NCBI GenBank assembly: GCA_964478515.1
Contig: CAYZIL010000017.1
Coordinates: 1 to 51,010 of the forward strand
Direction: 5' to 3'
From: HGM13233 sp964478515
GTDB taxonomy: Bacteria; Bacillota; Clostridia; Oscillospirales; Ruminococcaceae
Length of the DNA stretch: 51,010 nucleotides
The notes under the pieces were generated by a model that saw only the letters and a list, made by a program, of their open reading frames with translations, ran no database searches and was not told the DNA's origin. Shown here piece by piece: positions 24,460 through 31,283 of the stretch. The position numbers and the translations under genes were made by a program. Every line of letters begins with the position of its first letter. The first letter of the stretch is position 1.

Positions 24460-24858
24460 TTATCTCTTGGAGAACTGGGGCGCACGACGGGCGGCTTTGA
24501 GGCCGTACTTTTTGCGCTCCTTCATTCTCGGGTCGCGGGTCAGGTAGCCGGCTTTTTTCAGCTGCGGGCGCAGACTCTCGTCAAACTGCAGCAGCGCGCG
24601 GGCAATACCGTGGCGGATGGCGCCGGCCTGGCCGGAAACACCGCCGCCGACGACTTTAACAACAACGTCGAATTTGGGCGTGTTGCCGGTCAGCTCCAAC
24701 GGCTGACGGACAATAAGTTTAAGCGTCTCGAGACCGAAATAGTCGTCGATGTCGCGGTCGTTGACGGTGACAGCGCCGGTGCCGTTATAAAGGCGCACGC
24801 GAGCCACCGAGGATTTTCTTCTGCCTGTTCCGTAGAAAAACGGTCTGGTTTCGTACAT
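24460..24858 (-). CDS. rpsI: Ribosomal protein S9
   Basis: 132 residues. Begins Y-E-T-R-P-F-F-Y-G-T-G-R-R-K-S-S and ends in R-R-A-P-Q-F-S-K-R, both invariant parts of S9; the C-terminal Lys-Arg tail reaches the ribosomal P site. The segment G-G-G-V-S-G-Q-A-G-A-I-R-H-G is the S9 signature. Full length for the family. Cotranscribed with rplM 17 bases upstream, the standard bacterial arrangement. Confidence 0.97.
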   Translation of the reverse strand: MYETRPFFYGTGRRKSSVARVRLYNGTGAVTVNDRDIDDYFGLETLKLIVRQPLELTGNTPKFDVVVKVVGGGVSGQAGAIRHGIARALLQFDESLRPQLKKAGYLTRDPRMKERKKYGLKAARRAPQFSKR

Positions 24859-24875
24859 TATTCGGCGACTCCTTT

Positions 24876-25304
24876 CTAACCTTCGTAAACTTCGGGCTTC
24901 TGCGCGGCGTTTTCGTGCTCGGCTGAACGGTACAGACGAACGCGGGTCAGCGCCTTGCGGCCGATGGTGTTGTCGGGGACCATGCCTTTAATGGCCAGGA
25001 ACATGGCCTTTTCGGGCTTGGTTTCCATAAGCTTTTGGTACTGGACGGACTTAAGACCGCCAATCCAGCCGGTGTGGTACTGGTAATACTTCTTTTCCAG
25101 CTTTTTGCCGGTAAGCACTGCCTGCGCACAGTTGATTACGATGACGTGGTCGCCGCAATCGACGTTAGGCGTGTAGATGGTTTTGTTTTTACCGCGCAGC
25201 AAGTCGGCGACTTTGGCGGCGGTTCTGCCCAGAGGTTTGCCGGCAGCGTCAATGATGTACCACTTGCGCTCGATGTCTGCGGGCTTTGCCAGGTAAGTAG
25301 ACAT
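24876..25304 (-). CDS. rplM: Ribosomal protein L13
   Basis: 142 residues, full length. Recognised from W-Y-I-I-D-A-A-G-K-P-L-G-R near residue 15, the G-D-H-V-I-V-I-N segment and the signature M-V-P-D-N-T-I-G-R-K-A-L. Part of the large ribosomal subunit, binding 23S rRNA early in assembly. First gene of the rplM-rpsI operon, behind a consensus promoter and a leader with a hairpin. Confidence 0.97.
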   Translation of the reverse strand: MSTYLAKPADIERKWYIIDAAGKPLGRTAAKVADLLRGKNKTIYTPNVDCGDHVIVINCAQAVLTGKKLEKKYYQYHTGWIGGLKSVQYQKLMETKPEKAMFLAIKGMVPDNTIGRKALTRVRLYRSAEHENAAQKPEVYEG

Positions 25305-25378
25305 AACTTTTCCTTCCTTTTATATTAACTTTTTAAATTAAGCATGTCTTGCGGTGCCCCCCGAAAGGGCACAAATGG
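25305..25378 (-). promoter_or_regulatory. rplM leader with hairpin, possible L13 autoregulation site
   Basis: The 5' leader after the promoter holds a stem (GTGCCC pairing with GGGCAC) early in the transcript. Firmicutes rplM leaders are known to bind L13; whether this one fits that class needs a covariance search. Confidence 0.4.
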
Positions 25379-25379
25379 A

Positions 25380-25408
25380 ATTATAACGTGGCAAATGCGC
25401 GCTGTCAA
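25380..25408 (-). promoter_or_regulatory. Consensus sigma-A promoter of rplM-rpsI
   Basis: Perfect TTGACA and TATAAT boxes with a 17-base spacer on the minus strand, as expected for ribosomal protein genes. Confidence 0.9.
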
Positions 25409-25550
25409 CGCATTTTTGGCAAAAATATTGATTAAACAAAATAATCGCTGCAATACACGTAAAATCATTGAAATACAGCTTAAATCTAATGTGTCATTTT
25501 TTATTTGCCGCACCGCGCCGGCAAATATATTATTAATTTTTATGTCTGAT

Positions 25551-25580
25551 TCGACCGCCGCGGCGCCGATATGTTATAAT
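25551..25580 (+). promoter_or_regulatory. Promoter for ttcA, placing the start point at the ATG
   Basis: TCGACC, 18 bases, then TATAAT (25575-25580) preceded by TGT (extended -10). Only seven bases separate the -10 box from the ATG at 25588. Confidence 0.6.
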
Positions 25581-25587
25581 TGGGCTC

Positions 25588-26298
25588 ATGAAAACCATTG
25601 AAAGCAGAGTGCGCCGCGCGTGTGCCGACTACAATATGCTGGACGACGGCGACCGCATAGCTGTGGCTGTTTCCGGCGGCAAGGACTCGCTGGTGCTGCT
25701 GTGCGCGCTCGCGGCGCTGCAAAAATACAGCGAGCACAGCTTTGAGCTGTGTGCCATAACGCTTGACGGCCGCTTAGGCGGCGGCGATACCGACTTTTCC
25801 GCCGTTCAAACTCTTTGCGAACGGCTGGGTGTAGAATATGTTGTGCGCCGTACCGATTTGGGCGATTTGATTTTCAACCAAAGGCAGGAGCCAAACCCCT
25901 GTTCGCTGTGCGCGCGTATGCGCCGCGGCGCGCTGCACGACATGACGTTGGCGCTCGGCTGCAATAAAATTGCGCTAGGCCACCACATGGACGACCTGGT
26001 CGAGACTTTTTTTCTAAACCTCTTTCACGAAGGACGAATCGCCGCTTTTTCGCCTGTCTCGTTTTTGACACGCAAAGAGATAACGATGATCCGGCCGCTG
26101 CTGCTGTGCAGTGAAAAAGAGACGTCAGCCGCCGCGCGCCGCGCGCAGCTGCCGGTGGTAAAAAGCGGCTGCCCTCAAGACGGGGTCAGCGGCCGGCAGG
26201 ACATAAAGAATTTCATTGCCGCCCAGACCCGGGAATATCCGGACTTTCTCAATACAACATTCGGCGCGCTGCGGCGCGCTCATATTAGTGGATTATGA
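25588..26298 (+). CDS. ttcA: TtcA-like tRNA cytidine(32) 2-sulfurtransferase
   Basis: 236 residues. N-terminal segment D-Y-N-M-L-D-D-G-D-R-I-A-V-A-V-S-G-G-K-D-S holds the PP-loop (S-G-G-K-D-S) that adenylates the cytosine. Three cysteines are in the TtcA places for a [4Fe-4S] cluster: Cys-x-x-Cys in P-C-S-L-C-A-R near 109-112 and Cys in K-S-G-C-P. G-H-H-M-D-D-L-V-E-T is another family motif. Acts on tRNA position 32. No ribosome binding site precedes the ATG, and the promoter lies so close that the mRNA may be leaderless. The stop overlaps the next start by four bases. Confidence 0.88.
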   Translation: MKTIESRVRRACADYNMLDDGDRIAVAVSGGKDSLVLLCALAALQKYSEHSFELCAITLDGRLGGGDTDFSAVQTLCERLGVEYVVRRTDLGDLIFNQRQEPNPCSLCARMRRGALHDMTLALGCNKIALGHHMDDLVETFFLNLFHEGRIAAFSPVSFLTRKEITMIRPLLLCSEKETSAAARRAQLPVVKSGCPQDGVSGRQDIKNFIAAQTREYPDFLNTTFGALRRAHISGL

Positions 26299-27386
26299 TC
26301 AGCAAATTATTGGAAAAAATTGAACCCTTTCGCCGCGGCGCGGTAGCCTGCATATTTGCGGCAACGCTGCTTATGGTGCCCATAGCGCTGCTGCAGCTGT
26401 CGCTGTTTGAATACTCTGACGGCAGCGTGCGCCGCGCGCTGAGCTTTGCCGAAAGCGCCGGCGTGCCGCGCGTGGCGCTCAACGACTACGACAAGACCAC
26501 CAGGCTTATTGAATGGGACGGCCTGACGCTGTACCATGTTGACAGCCAATACGCCGTAACCGTCAGCGTTCACGGAATCAGCACGGCGCTGATGACCAAC
26601 AGCAATGTCACGGTACAACAGCTGCTTGAGCGACTGAACGTGGTGCTGGGCGCCGACGACGTGGTTTCGCGCCCGCTGGACGACACGCTGGCGCGCGGCG
26701 AGGCGCTTTATGTCGACTGTGTCACCTACTACTACCGCACCGTTACCGAAACTGTGCCCTATACCCGCGGCGGCTACAGCTCGCCGCTGCTGCCGGACGG
26801 ACAGGTGACGGTGGTCACTGCCGGCGTCGACGGCCTGGCCGAGCGGGTCTACCGCGACACCTATGTTAACGGGGTGCTCACCGCGTCGTCTGTCGACGCG
26901 CAAACGGTGCTCGTGCAGCCGCAGTCCAGTTACGAGATAATCGGCGACGCCAACAGCCCCGTCTCGCAGCTGACGCCGCCGAGCGACATTCAAATTGTCG
27001 ACAACGTGCCCTCCAGCTATGCAACGCTGTACGAGGGCGGCAACTGCACAGCCTATTCCGCGTCGGCCGGCAGTTACGGCGCGTCGGGCATGAGAATTTT
27101 CGCCGGCACGGTGGCGACGAACCCCAGCGTTATCCCCTACGGGACGCTGCTGTATATAACCAGCGCCGACGGCAGTTTTGTTTACGGCTTTGCGCTCGCT
27201 GCCGACACCGGCACGGCAATGCTGGACGGCAACACTTTTATTGACCTTTTTATGACAACCAACAGCGAGTGCAGCCGTTTCGGCCGCCGCTATTTGAATG
27301 TCTATGTAATCAGACAGATGTATCAGGATGAGCTGGGCGAATTTGTCGCCAACGGCATGTTCTACAACCGCGTCCCGTCGCGGTAA
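26295..27386 (+). CDS. YabE-like cell wall protein with DUF348, G5 and 3D domains
   Basis: 363 residues. A short N-terminal tail and one membrane segment (about 15-38) act as anchor or uncleaved signal. Then a DUF348 repeat (V-H-G-I-S-T-A-L-M-T-N), a G5-like region (E-T-V-P-Y-T-R-G-G, then R-V-Y-R-D-T-Y-V-N-G-V) and a C-terminal 3D domain of the MltA/Sps fold (A-A-D-T-G-T-A-M and D-L-F-M, late Asp residues expected at the catalytic site). YabE/YocH/RpfB-type proteins are wall-bound muralytic enzymes. Translation is coupled to ttcA by an ATGA overlap, which is an odd functional pairing. Confidence 0.8.
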   Translation: MISKLLEKIEPFRRGAVACIFAATLLMVPIALLQLSLFEYSDGSVRRALSFAESAGVPRVALNDYDKTTRLIEWDGLTLYHVDSQYAVTVSVHGISTALMTNSNVTVQQLLERLNVVLGADDVVSRPLDDTLARGEALYVDCVTYYYRTVTETVPYTRGGYSSPLLPDGQVTVVTAGVDGLAERVYRDTYVNGVLTASSVDAQTVLVQPQSSYEIIGDANSPVSQLTPPSDIQIVDNVPSSYATLYEGGNCTAYSASAGSYGASGMRIFAGTVATNPSVIPYGTLLYITSADGSFVYGFALAADTGTAMLDGNTFIDLFMTTNSECSRFGRRYLNVYVIRQMYQDELGEFVANGMFYNRVPSR

Positions 27387-27407
27387 AAACGAAAGGCGGA
27401 CAAGAGG

Positions 27408-28637
27408 ATGGGTGACATAATTTTAGCGGCGGCGGCGAGTACGCGCAACGCCGGGCCGCTGCTGGGACACAATTCAACGCGCCCGGCAAGCGAGGCGCAG
27501 CTGCTGCGCAGCTTTGAGCCGCAGCAGCAGCTGCCGCTGGCGGCGCTGGCCGTGCAGCCGCAGGGTAATTGGGGCTGCAGCGGCGGGATGAATGAAAAAA
27601 ACGTCGCTGTCGCCGTCTGTGCGGTGCCGGTCAAGGGCAAAATAGGCGGCGAGATGCCGCCGCTGGAGCTCTGCCGCCGCGTGCTGCAAAACGCCGCAAG
27701 TGCCCGCGCCGCCGCCGAGTATGTGGGCGGTCTGCTGGCTGACGGCACTATTCAAGGTGCGTCGCTGGGTGTCGCCGACGCCGAACAGGCGTGGGAGATA
27801 CAGACCGCGGACGGCCGGATGGTCGCGAAGGAAGTTGACGATCTCGCGGCGCTGTCAAATATATTTTCCATCGGCGCCGATTACGAACTGAGCGCCGGCA
27901 TAGACAGTGAATTTGATTTTGCCAAAAAATATGCCGACGAGCGCGCCGACCTTGCCGGCTCGGCCGGATTTCGCCGCTATTTGTCACTGTTCGGGCTGAT
28001 GAACGCCAAACTCGGCCAGCCGAAAAGAAACATGCTCAGCGCACTGATGGGGCGGCCCGGCGACGGCGAGCGCGACAAGCCCGAGGGCATACACGCCGAC
28101 ACCGCGCAGAAGATACTTTCCTGCCACTATGCCGAGGGCCCGGCCGGAAACGACCTGTGTTTGCACGGCGCCAAAACATGCACCGCCTGCTCGTTAGTGG
28201 CGCTGCCCGCGCTCGGTACCGTTTGGGTCACCGGCAGTGCGCACGCCTGCCGCTCAATATTCAAGCCGCTGTGCTTGCGCGGCGCGCTGCCGACAGCGAC
28301 AGACGAGCGCGGCGCCTACCGCTACTGGCTGCAGCGGGAACTCATAGCCCGCAATGTCGACTCAGGCGCGCTGAAAAAGTACGATTATGACGGCGCCGCC
28401 GCACAGCTCAACGCGCAGCTTCTTGAACTGGCGCGCGACTTTTACGGCTGCACCGCCGCCGCTGCCACACAGATAAACCGCACGGTCTGGGATACAGAGA
28501 GCGACTTTGTCAACGAATGGCTGGAAAAATGTCTGCCGTTCGAACGCCTGCCGGCAAGACCGCTGCGCGGTGCGGCGGCGCGGCGCGCGCAGAACGCGCA
28601 GTTGGCGCAAAGTTGGGCAGAGTCAGTTAAGGATTGA
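27408..28637 (+). CDS. Secernin paralogue lacking the nucleophile cysteine
   Basis: 409 residues, alignable over its length with the secernin at 838-2118: G-H-N-S-T-R matches G-K-N-S-D-R, L-C-L-H-G matches V-C-M-H-A-G, and the C-terminal W-D-T-E-S-D-F-V matches the E-S-E-F-V end. But the start reads M-G-D-I-I instead of M-C-D-T-F, so the N-terminal nucleophile Cys2 is Gly, and the N-S-D Asp is Thr. It is therefore unlikely to work as a C69 peptidase; a structural, regulatory or binding role is possible. It follows the wall protein gene after 21 bases, probably the same operon. The frame is intact, so it is not a decaying pseudogene. Confidence 0.8.
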   Translation: MGDIILAAAASTRNAGPLLGHNSTRPASEAQLLRSFEPQQQLPLAALAVQPQGNWGCSGGMNEKNVAVAVCAVPVKGKIGGEMPPLELCRRVLQNAASARAAAEYVGGLLADGTIQGASLGVADAEQAWEIQTADGRMVAKEVDDLAALSNIFSIGADYELSAGIDSEFDFAKKYADERADLAGSAGFRRYLSLFGLMNAKLGQPKRNMLSALMGRPGDGERDKPEGIHADTAQKILSCHYAEGPAGNDLCLHGAKTCTACSLVALPALGTVWVTGSAHACRSIFKPLCLRGALPTATDERGAYRYWLQRELIARNVDSGALKKYDYDGAAAQLNAQLLELARDFYGCTAAAATQINRTVWDTESDFVNEWLEKCLPFERLPARPLRGAAARRAQNAQLAQSWAESVKD

Positions 28638-28662
28638 CAACACCCGTCGCAAAAGTTACTAT
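28634..28662 (+). promoter_or_regulatory. Promoter for the SGNH-like gene
   Basis: TTGACA and TACTAT with a 17-base spacer; the -35 box overlaps the end of the secernin-like gene. Confidence 0.7.
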
Positions 28663-28715
28663 TTCAGTATAAATCGCTCAGCGGTCACTAAGGCCGCGAC
28701 GACGGAGGTGGCACG

Positions 28716-29582
28716 ATGGCAGGCGGCCGCAAAAAATACACCCGGCAACAGATCAGGCGCAACCGCATAATCGTTATGTCGGTGCTGTGCGTGCTGATAA
28801 CATTGCTGTGCTGGGGGATAGTTTCCGGAATCAAAAAAATAATCAGCGCCAAACCTGACACACAGCCAAGCGACGGTGCGGCATATACCGAAATAGGCCC
28901 CGAGCCGGCCGACGAGAACAGCACCGTGACCGGAGCGGCGGCGGCGTACGATTTCAGCGCCCCCGTACCGCAAAGCGATGCGGCAGCCGACAGCTGGTTT
29001 GCCGACGCACTGTTTGTGGGCGGCACGCATATGGCCGGCATGGTCTATTACGGCGACCCGCTTATAGCGCAAGCTACAGTGCTTTACAATACCGGCTGTT
29101 CGGTCAGAAGCGGCGTCGACGCCTCGTTTACCGACAGCGTCACAGGCGAAAGCACCACACTCGCGGCGGCGCTTGCGAGCGGCAAGTACCAGAAAATATA
29201 TCTTCTGTTCGGACTCAACGAACTCGGTTGGGGCGACAGCTATTCTTTTTACACCAGTTACACGACCTTCGCGCGCGAGGTAGCGGCGGCGGCGCCGGGC
29301 TGTCAGCTGTACTTGTGCACCGTACTGCCGGTCACTGCCAGCGAGAATGCCGACAGCGACAGCTTTAATAACGCGCGGGTGGTAGAATACAACGGCTACA
29401 TCCAGAAAATTTGCAAGGAAAACGAGTATCTCTGCTTGAATCTGTACGAGGCTTATGCCGACTCCAGCGGCAATTTGCCGGAGGAGATAAGCGGCGACGG
29501 CAGCAATATAGAGTACGGCAACTATGAGCCGATGAAAGAGTATTTTTACACTCACACGGCCGGCTCGCTGATACACACCTGA
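28716..29582 (+). CDS. Membrane-anchored SGNH-hydrolase-like protein with altered catalytic residues
   Basis: 288 residues. N-in anchor with basic residues 5-18 and a hydrophobic helix 18-42, a low-complexity linker to about 90, then an SGNH fold. The first block, normally F-I-G-D-S, reads F-V-G-G-T (residues 100-104), losing Asp and the nucleophile Ser. The N-E-L block is present (F-G-L-N-E-L-G-W near 166). The last block, normally D-G-x-H, reads D-G-S-N (261-264), losing the His. The rest follows the clostridial extracellular GDSL-type proteins closely. It should face outside the membrane and is probably inactive as an esterase, perhaps binding wall sugars or lipids. Confidence 0.8.
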   Translation: MAGGRKKYTRQQIRRNRIIVMSVLCVLITLLCWGIVSGIKKIISAKPDTQPSDGAAYTEIGPEPADENSTVTGAAAAYDFSAPVPQSDAAADSWFADALFVGGTHMAGMVYYGDPLIAQATVLYNTGCSVRSGVDASFTDSVTGESTTLAAALASGKYQKIYLLFGLNELGWGDSYSFYTSYTTFAREVAAAAPGCQLYLCTVLPVTASENADSDSFNNARVVEYNGYIQKICKENEYLCLNLYEAYADSSGNLPEEISGDGSNIEYGNYEPMKEYFYTHTAGSLIHT

Positions 29583-29597
29583 AATTTTGACTAATGA

Positions 29598-29623
29598 GGG
29601 ACGCGCTGAGCGCGTCCCTTTTT
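29598..29623 (+). terminator. Terminator after the SGNH-like gene
   Basis: Perfect nine-base-pair stem, TGA loop, then TTTTT. Confidence 0.9.
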
Positions 29624-29634
29624 GCGGGAGAGCT

Positions 29635-30042
29635 ATGCAGGAAAAACAATTGCGCGCGCTGCGCGAGCGCGTGGGACTTGAACAGCGGCAGCTGGCGGCG
29701 CTGCTGGCAGTGCCGCAAACCGCTCTGGCGCTTGCCGAACAAGGGCGGCTGCGGCTGCCGCCGGCTGTGCTGCGGCGCGCAAGCAAGCTGCTGGCAGTGC
29801 CGGACAAAAGTCGCCGGCGGCCGGTACAGCCCAACAACAACCGCGCAAAGCCGCCGCGGCAGTGGTACGTAATGCGCAGCGGCGGCGAAAAATTTCTTTT
29901 TAGCGCGACGGCGACGCCGCATGTCGGTGACCTGGTGCTGGTGCGCCGCGGCGAGTCGCTGCGCGTGTGCCGTGCCGACAGCGCCCTGTGCGGCGGCGAC
30001 GGGGTAGTTGCGGTCGCCGTCAAAAGAATAAAAGAGCTTTGA
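29635..30042 (+). CDS. Small HTH protein with S24/LexA-like C-terminal region
   Basis: The ATG at 29635 follows GGGAG and is preferred over the earlier one at 29587, which lies before the terminator. 135 residues. Residues 5-45 resemble an XRE-type helix-turn-helix (L-R-E-R-V-G-L-E-Q-R-Q-L-A-A-L-L). A proline-, asparagine- and arginine-rich linker follows, then a beta-rich tail (V-G-D-L-V-L-V-R-R-G-E-S) that looks like an S24/LexA-type core. I see no Ser-Lys pair in the expected spacing, so autocleavage is doubtful. Target is unknown. Phage-like repressors have this shape. Confidence 0.6.
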   Translation: MQEKQLRALRERVGLEQRQLAALLAVPQTALALAEQGRLRLPPAVLRRASKLLAVPDKSRRRPVQPNNNRAKPPRQWYVMRSGGEKFLFSATATPHVGDLVLVRRGESLRVCRADSALCGGDGVVAVAVKRIKEL

Positions 30043-30049
30043 ACAATAA

Positions 30050-30240
30050 TATCGATTCCGAAAGCGCCGCAGGCATAAGGTCTGAAAAGGCAAAAATGCT
30101 GTAGGCGCCTAAAGCCGCTGTTGGCAACGGCAAATGAACTAAACCTGAATAAGCAAAAGCGCGGCGTTCTGAACACGAAAAAGTTTTTTTGTAAGGGCTC
30201 AAAGAGGCGTTCCGATTGGCCTTCAATTCCCCGACATCCC
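30050..30240. ncRNA. Candidate structured RNA of about 190 bases
   Basis: No credible gene lies here, yet the stretch folds well. A central hairpin (seven base pairs, four-base loop) is at about 30116-30133. An outer stem joins 30053-30066 with 30208-30217; it works better as minus-strand RNA because the imperfect pairs become G-U rather than A-C. The minus-strand 3' side contains GCCTGCGGCG, which also occurs near the 3' end of E. coli 6S RNA. A strong hairpin follows at 30242-30274. Alternatives are a 3' untranslated region of the HTH gene or 6S RNA itself. Strand is not settled. Confidence 0.3.
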
Positions 30241-30241
30241 A

Positions 30242-30274
30242 AATAAGCTTCGCGCCTGCGGCGCGAAGCTTATT
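30242..30274. terminator. Strong symmetric hairpin, terminator-like
   Basis: Perfect 15-base-pair stem with a three-base loop, T-rich just after on the plus strand (TTATTTTA) and shorter on the minus strand. Confidence 0.7.
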
Positions 30275-30277
30275 TTA

Positions 30278-30385
30278 GTGGACGGCGATTTAGCATGGGG
30301 TTTACATATGTGACAAACCACACCCGCGCGGTGACAGGTTTTTGAATTTCTCGCCGCGCAAAGGGTTCTGCGCTGAAGTACAAAA
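30278..30385. other. Non-coding stretch with a possible repeat remnant
   Basis: No gene seen. The segment 30299-30338 holds TGTCA and GTGTGG blocks (minus strand) like those at 50749-50784, and a six-base-pair GC stem spans 30327-30358. Confidence 0.3.
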
Positions 30386-30421
30386 AACAAGCGTCTCGGC
30401 CTTTTGGCCGAGGCGCTTGTT
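30386..30421 (-). terminator. Terminator of the lipoprotein gene
   Basis: 16-base-pair stem with one wobble and a TTTT loop, followed on the minus strand by TTTTTTG. Confidence 0.9.
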
Positions 30422-30438
30422 GCCTAATAAATTTGCGG

Positions 30439-31107
30439 TTATTTGGTGGCGCTTACCATAATGGGATCGCCCTCGGTGTCCTGCAGAACAATAGTGACGA
30501 CAGTGTCGTACTCGTCGAAATAATAGCCGTCTACCGTGAAGGTATGCCGGCCGTTTTCGCTGCCGACGTAGGCGAGCGACGCGGGGTCAATAGTCTCGGC
30601 GCCGTAGCCGCGGCTGCCGCGTATCATGTACAGCGAGCCATTGTATTCAACAAAATCTACTGACAATGTGCTTGTAAACAGCGAGGGGTCAAGATATTTG
30701 GAAAGGTCGGCCGATATTTCACTAACAGAACTGTAGTTGGTCACAAGGTAGAGCATGGCGTAGGTGGGGTCCTCCCACAGGCCGCTGGGCGCGCCGCTGT
30801 TGTAAGAGAAAACGGCGGCGACAGGGCCTTCGCTATAGGAATCGCTCTCGCTTGCGTAGGCGCGGCCGAAAGTTTCGCTCTCGGATATTTCGGCGCCGAA
30901 GGTTTCCAGCAAGCAGGAATTATAGGCCACGACATAGGGCATTACAAAAGCGAGTCGCTCGGCGTCGTCCATGTCGGCAATTGTCTGGGCGGCGACGGGT
31001 TCGGTGTCATCGGTGTCCGGCAATGGCTCGTCCTCGGGCGCCTGGGTGCAGGCGACAAGCGCAAAGGCCAGCGCCAAAACAAGTACCAGCGAAACAGCCT
31101 TTTTCAT
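30439..31107 (-). CDS. Lipoprotein of unknown function
   Basis: 222 residues. Clear lipoprotein signal with lipobox L-V-A-C (Cys20), then an acidic, proline-containing linker to about 40. The mature part is acidic and mixed alpha/beta: a helical region with F-V-M-P-Y-V-V-A-Y-N, then a beta-rich half with G-S-L-Y-M-I-R-G-S-R-G-Y-G and a closing strand series. The G-S-R-G-Y-G region recalls wall-hydrolase inhibitors of the IseA type, but too weakly to assign. Single gene with its own promoter and terminator. Confidence 0.75.
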   Translation of the reverse strand: MKKAVSLVLVLALAFALVACTQAPEDEPLPDTDDTEPVAAQTIADMDDAERLAFVMPYVVAYNSCLLETFGAEISESETFGRAYASESDSYSEGPVAAVFSYNSGAPSGLWEDPTYAMLYLVTNYSSVSEISADLSKYLDPSLFTSTLSVDFVEYNGSLYMIRGSRGYGAETIDPASLAYVGSENGRHTFTVDGYYFDEYDTVVTIVLQDTEGDPIMVSATK

Positions 31108-31141
31108 TAGGTTACATCCTCCCGTGTGTTGTAATGCCTAA

Positions 31142-31170
31142 AATGTACCATAGCGAATAACCGCTGTCAA
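31142..31170 (-). promoter_or_regulatory. Promoter of the lipoprotein gene
   Basis: TTGACA (31165-31170) and TACATT (31142-31147) with a 17-base spacer on the minus strand. Confidence 0.75.
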
Positions 31171-31198
31171 TAGTGCTGGAAGCTTATATTTTACAAAA

Positions 31199-31236
31199 AA
31201 ACGGCCGTTTTCGGGCATTGCCCGCCAACGGCCGTT
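31199..31236 (-). terminator. Terminator of the NUDIX-GDPD-M32 operon
   Basis: Ten-base outer stem (AACGGCCGTT repeated) enclosing a second GC stem, followed on the minus strand by TTTTTTT. Confidence 0.85.
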
Positions 31237-31283
31237 ACGGAAAAAGCTCAATTATTTACGCAAAGTATATTGTGCGAGCCTTT

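Noticed and set aside
24114..24485. Small frame of 123 codons between the SDR gene and rpsI
   Set aside because: Crosses the rpsI terminator and the end of rpsI, with no ribosome binding site or motif.
28659..30242. Long minus-strand frame of 527 codons across the SGNH-like gene
   Set aside because: It is antisense to two well-supported genes, crosses a terminator, has no ribosome binding site and no recognisable protein pattern.
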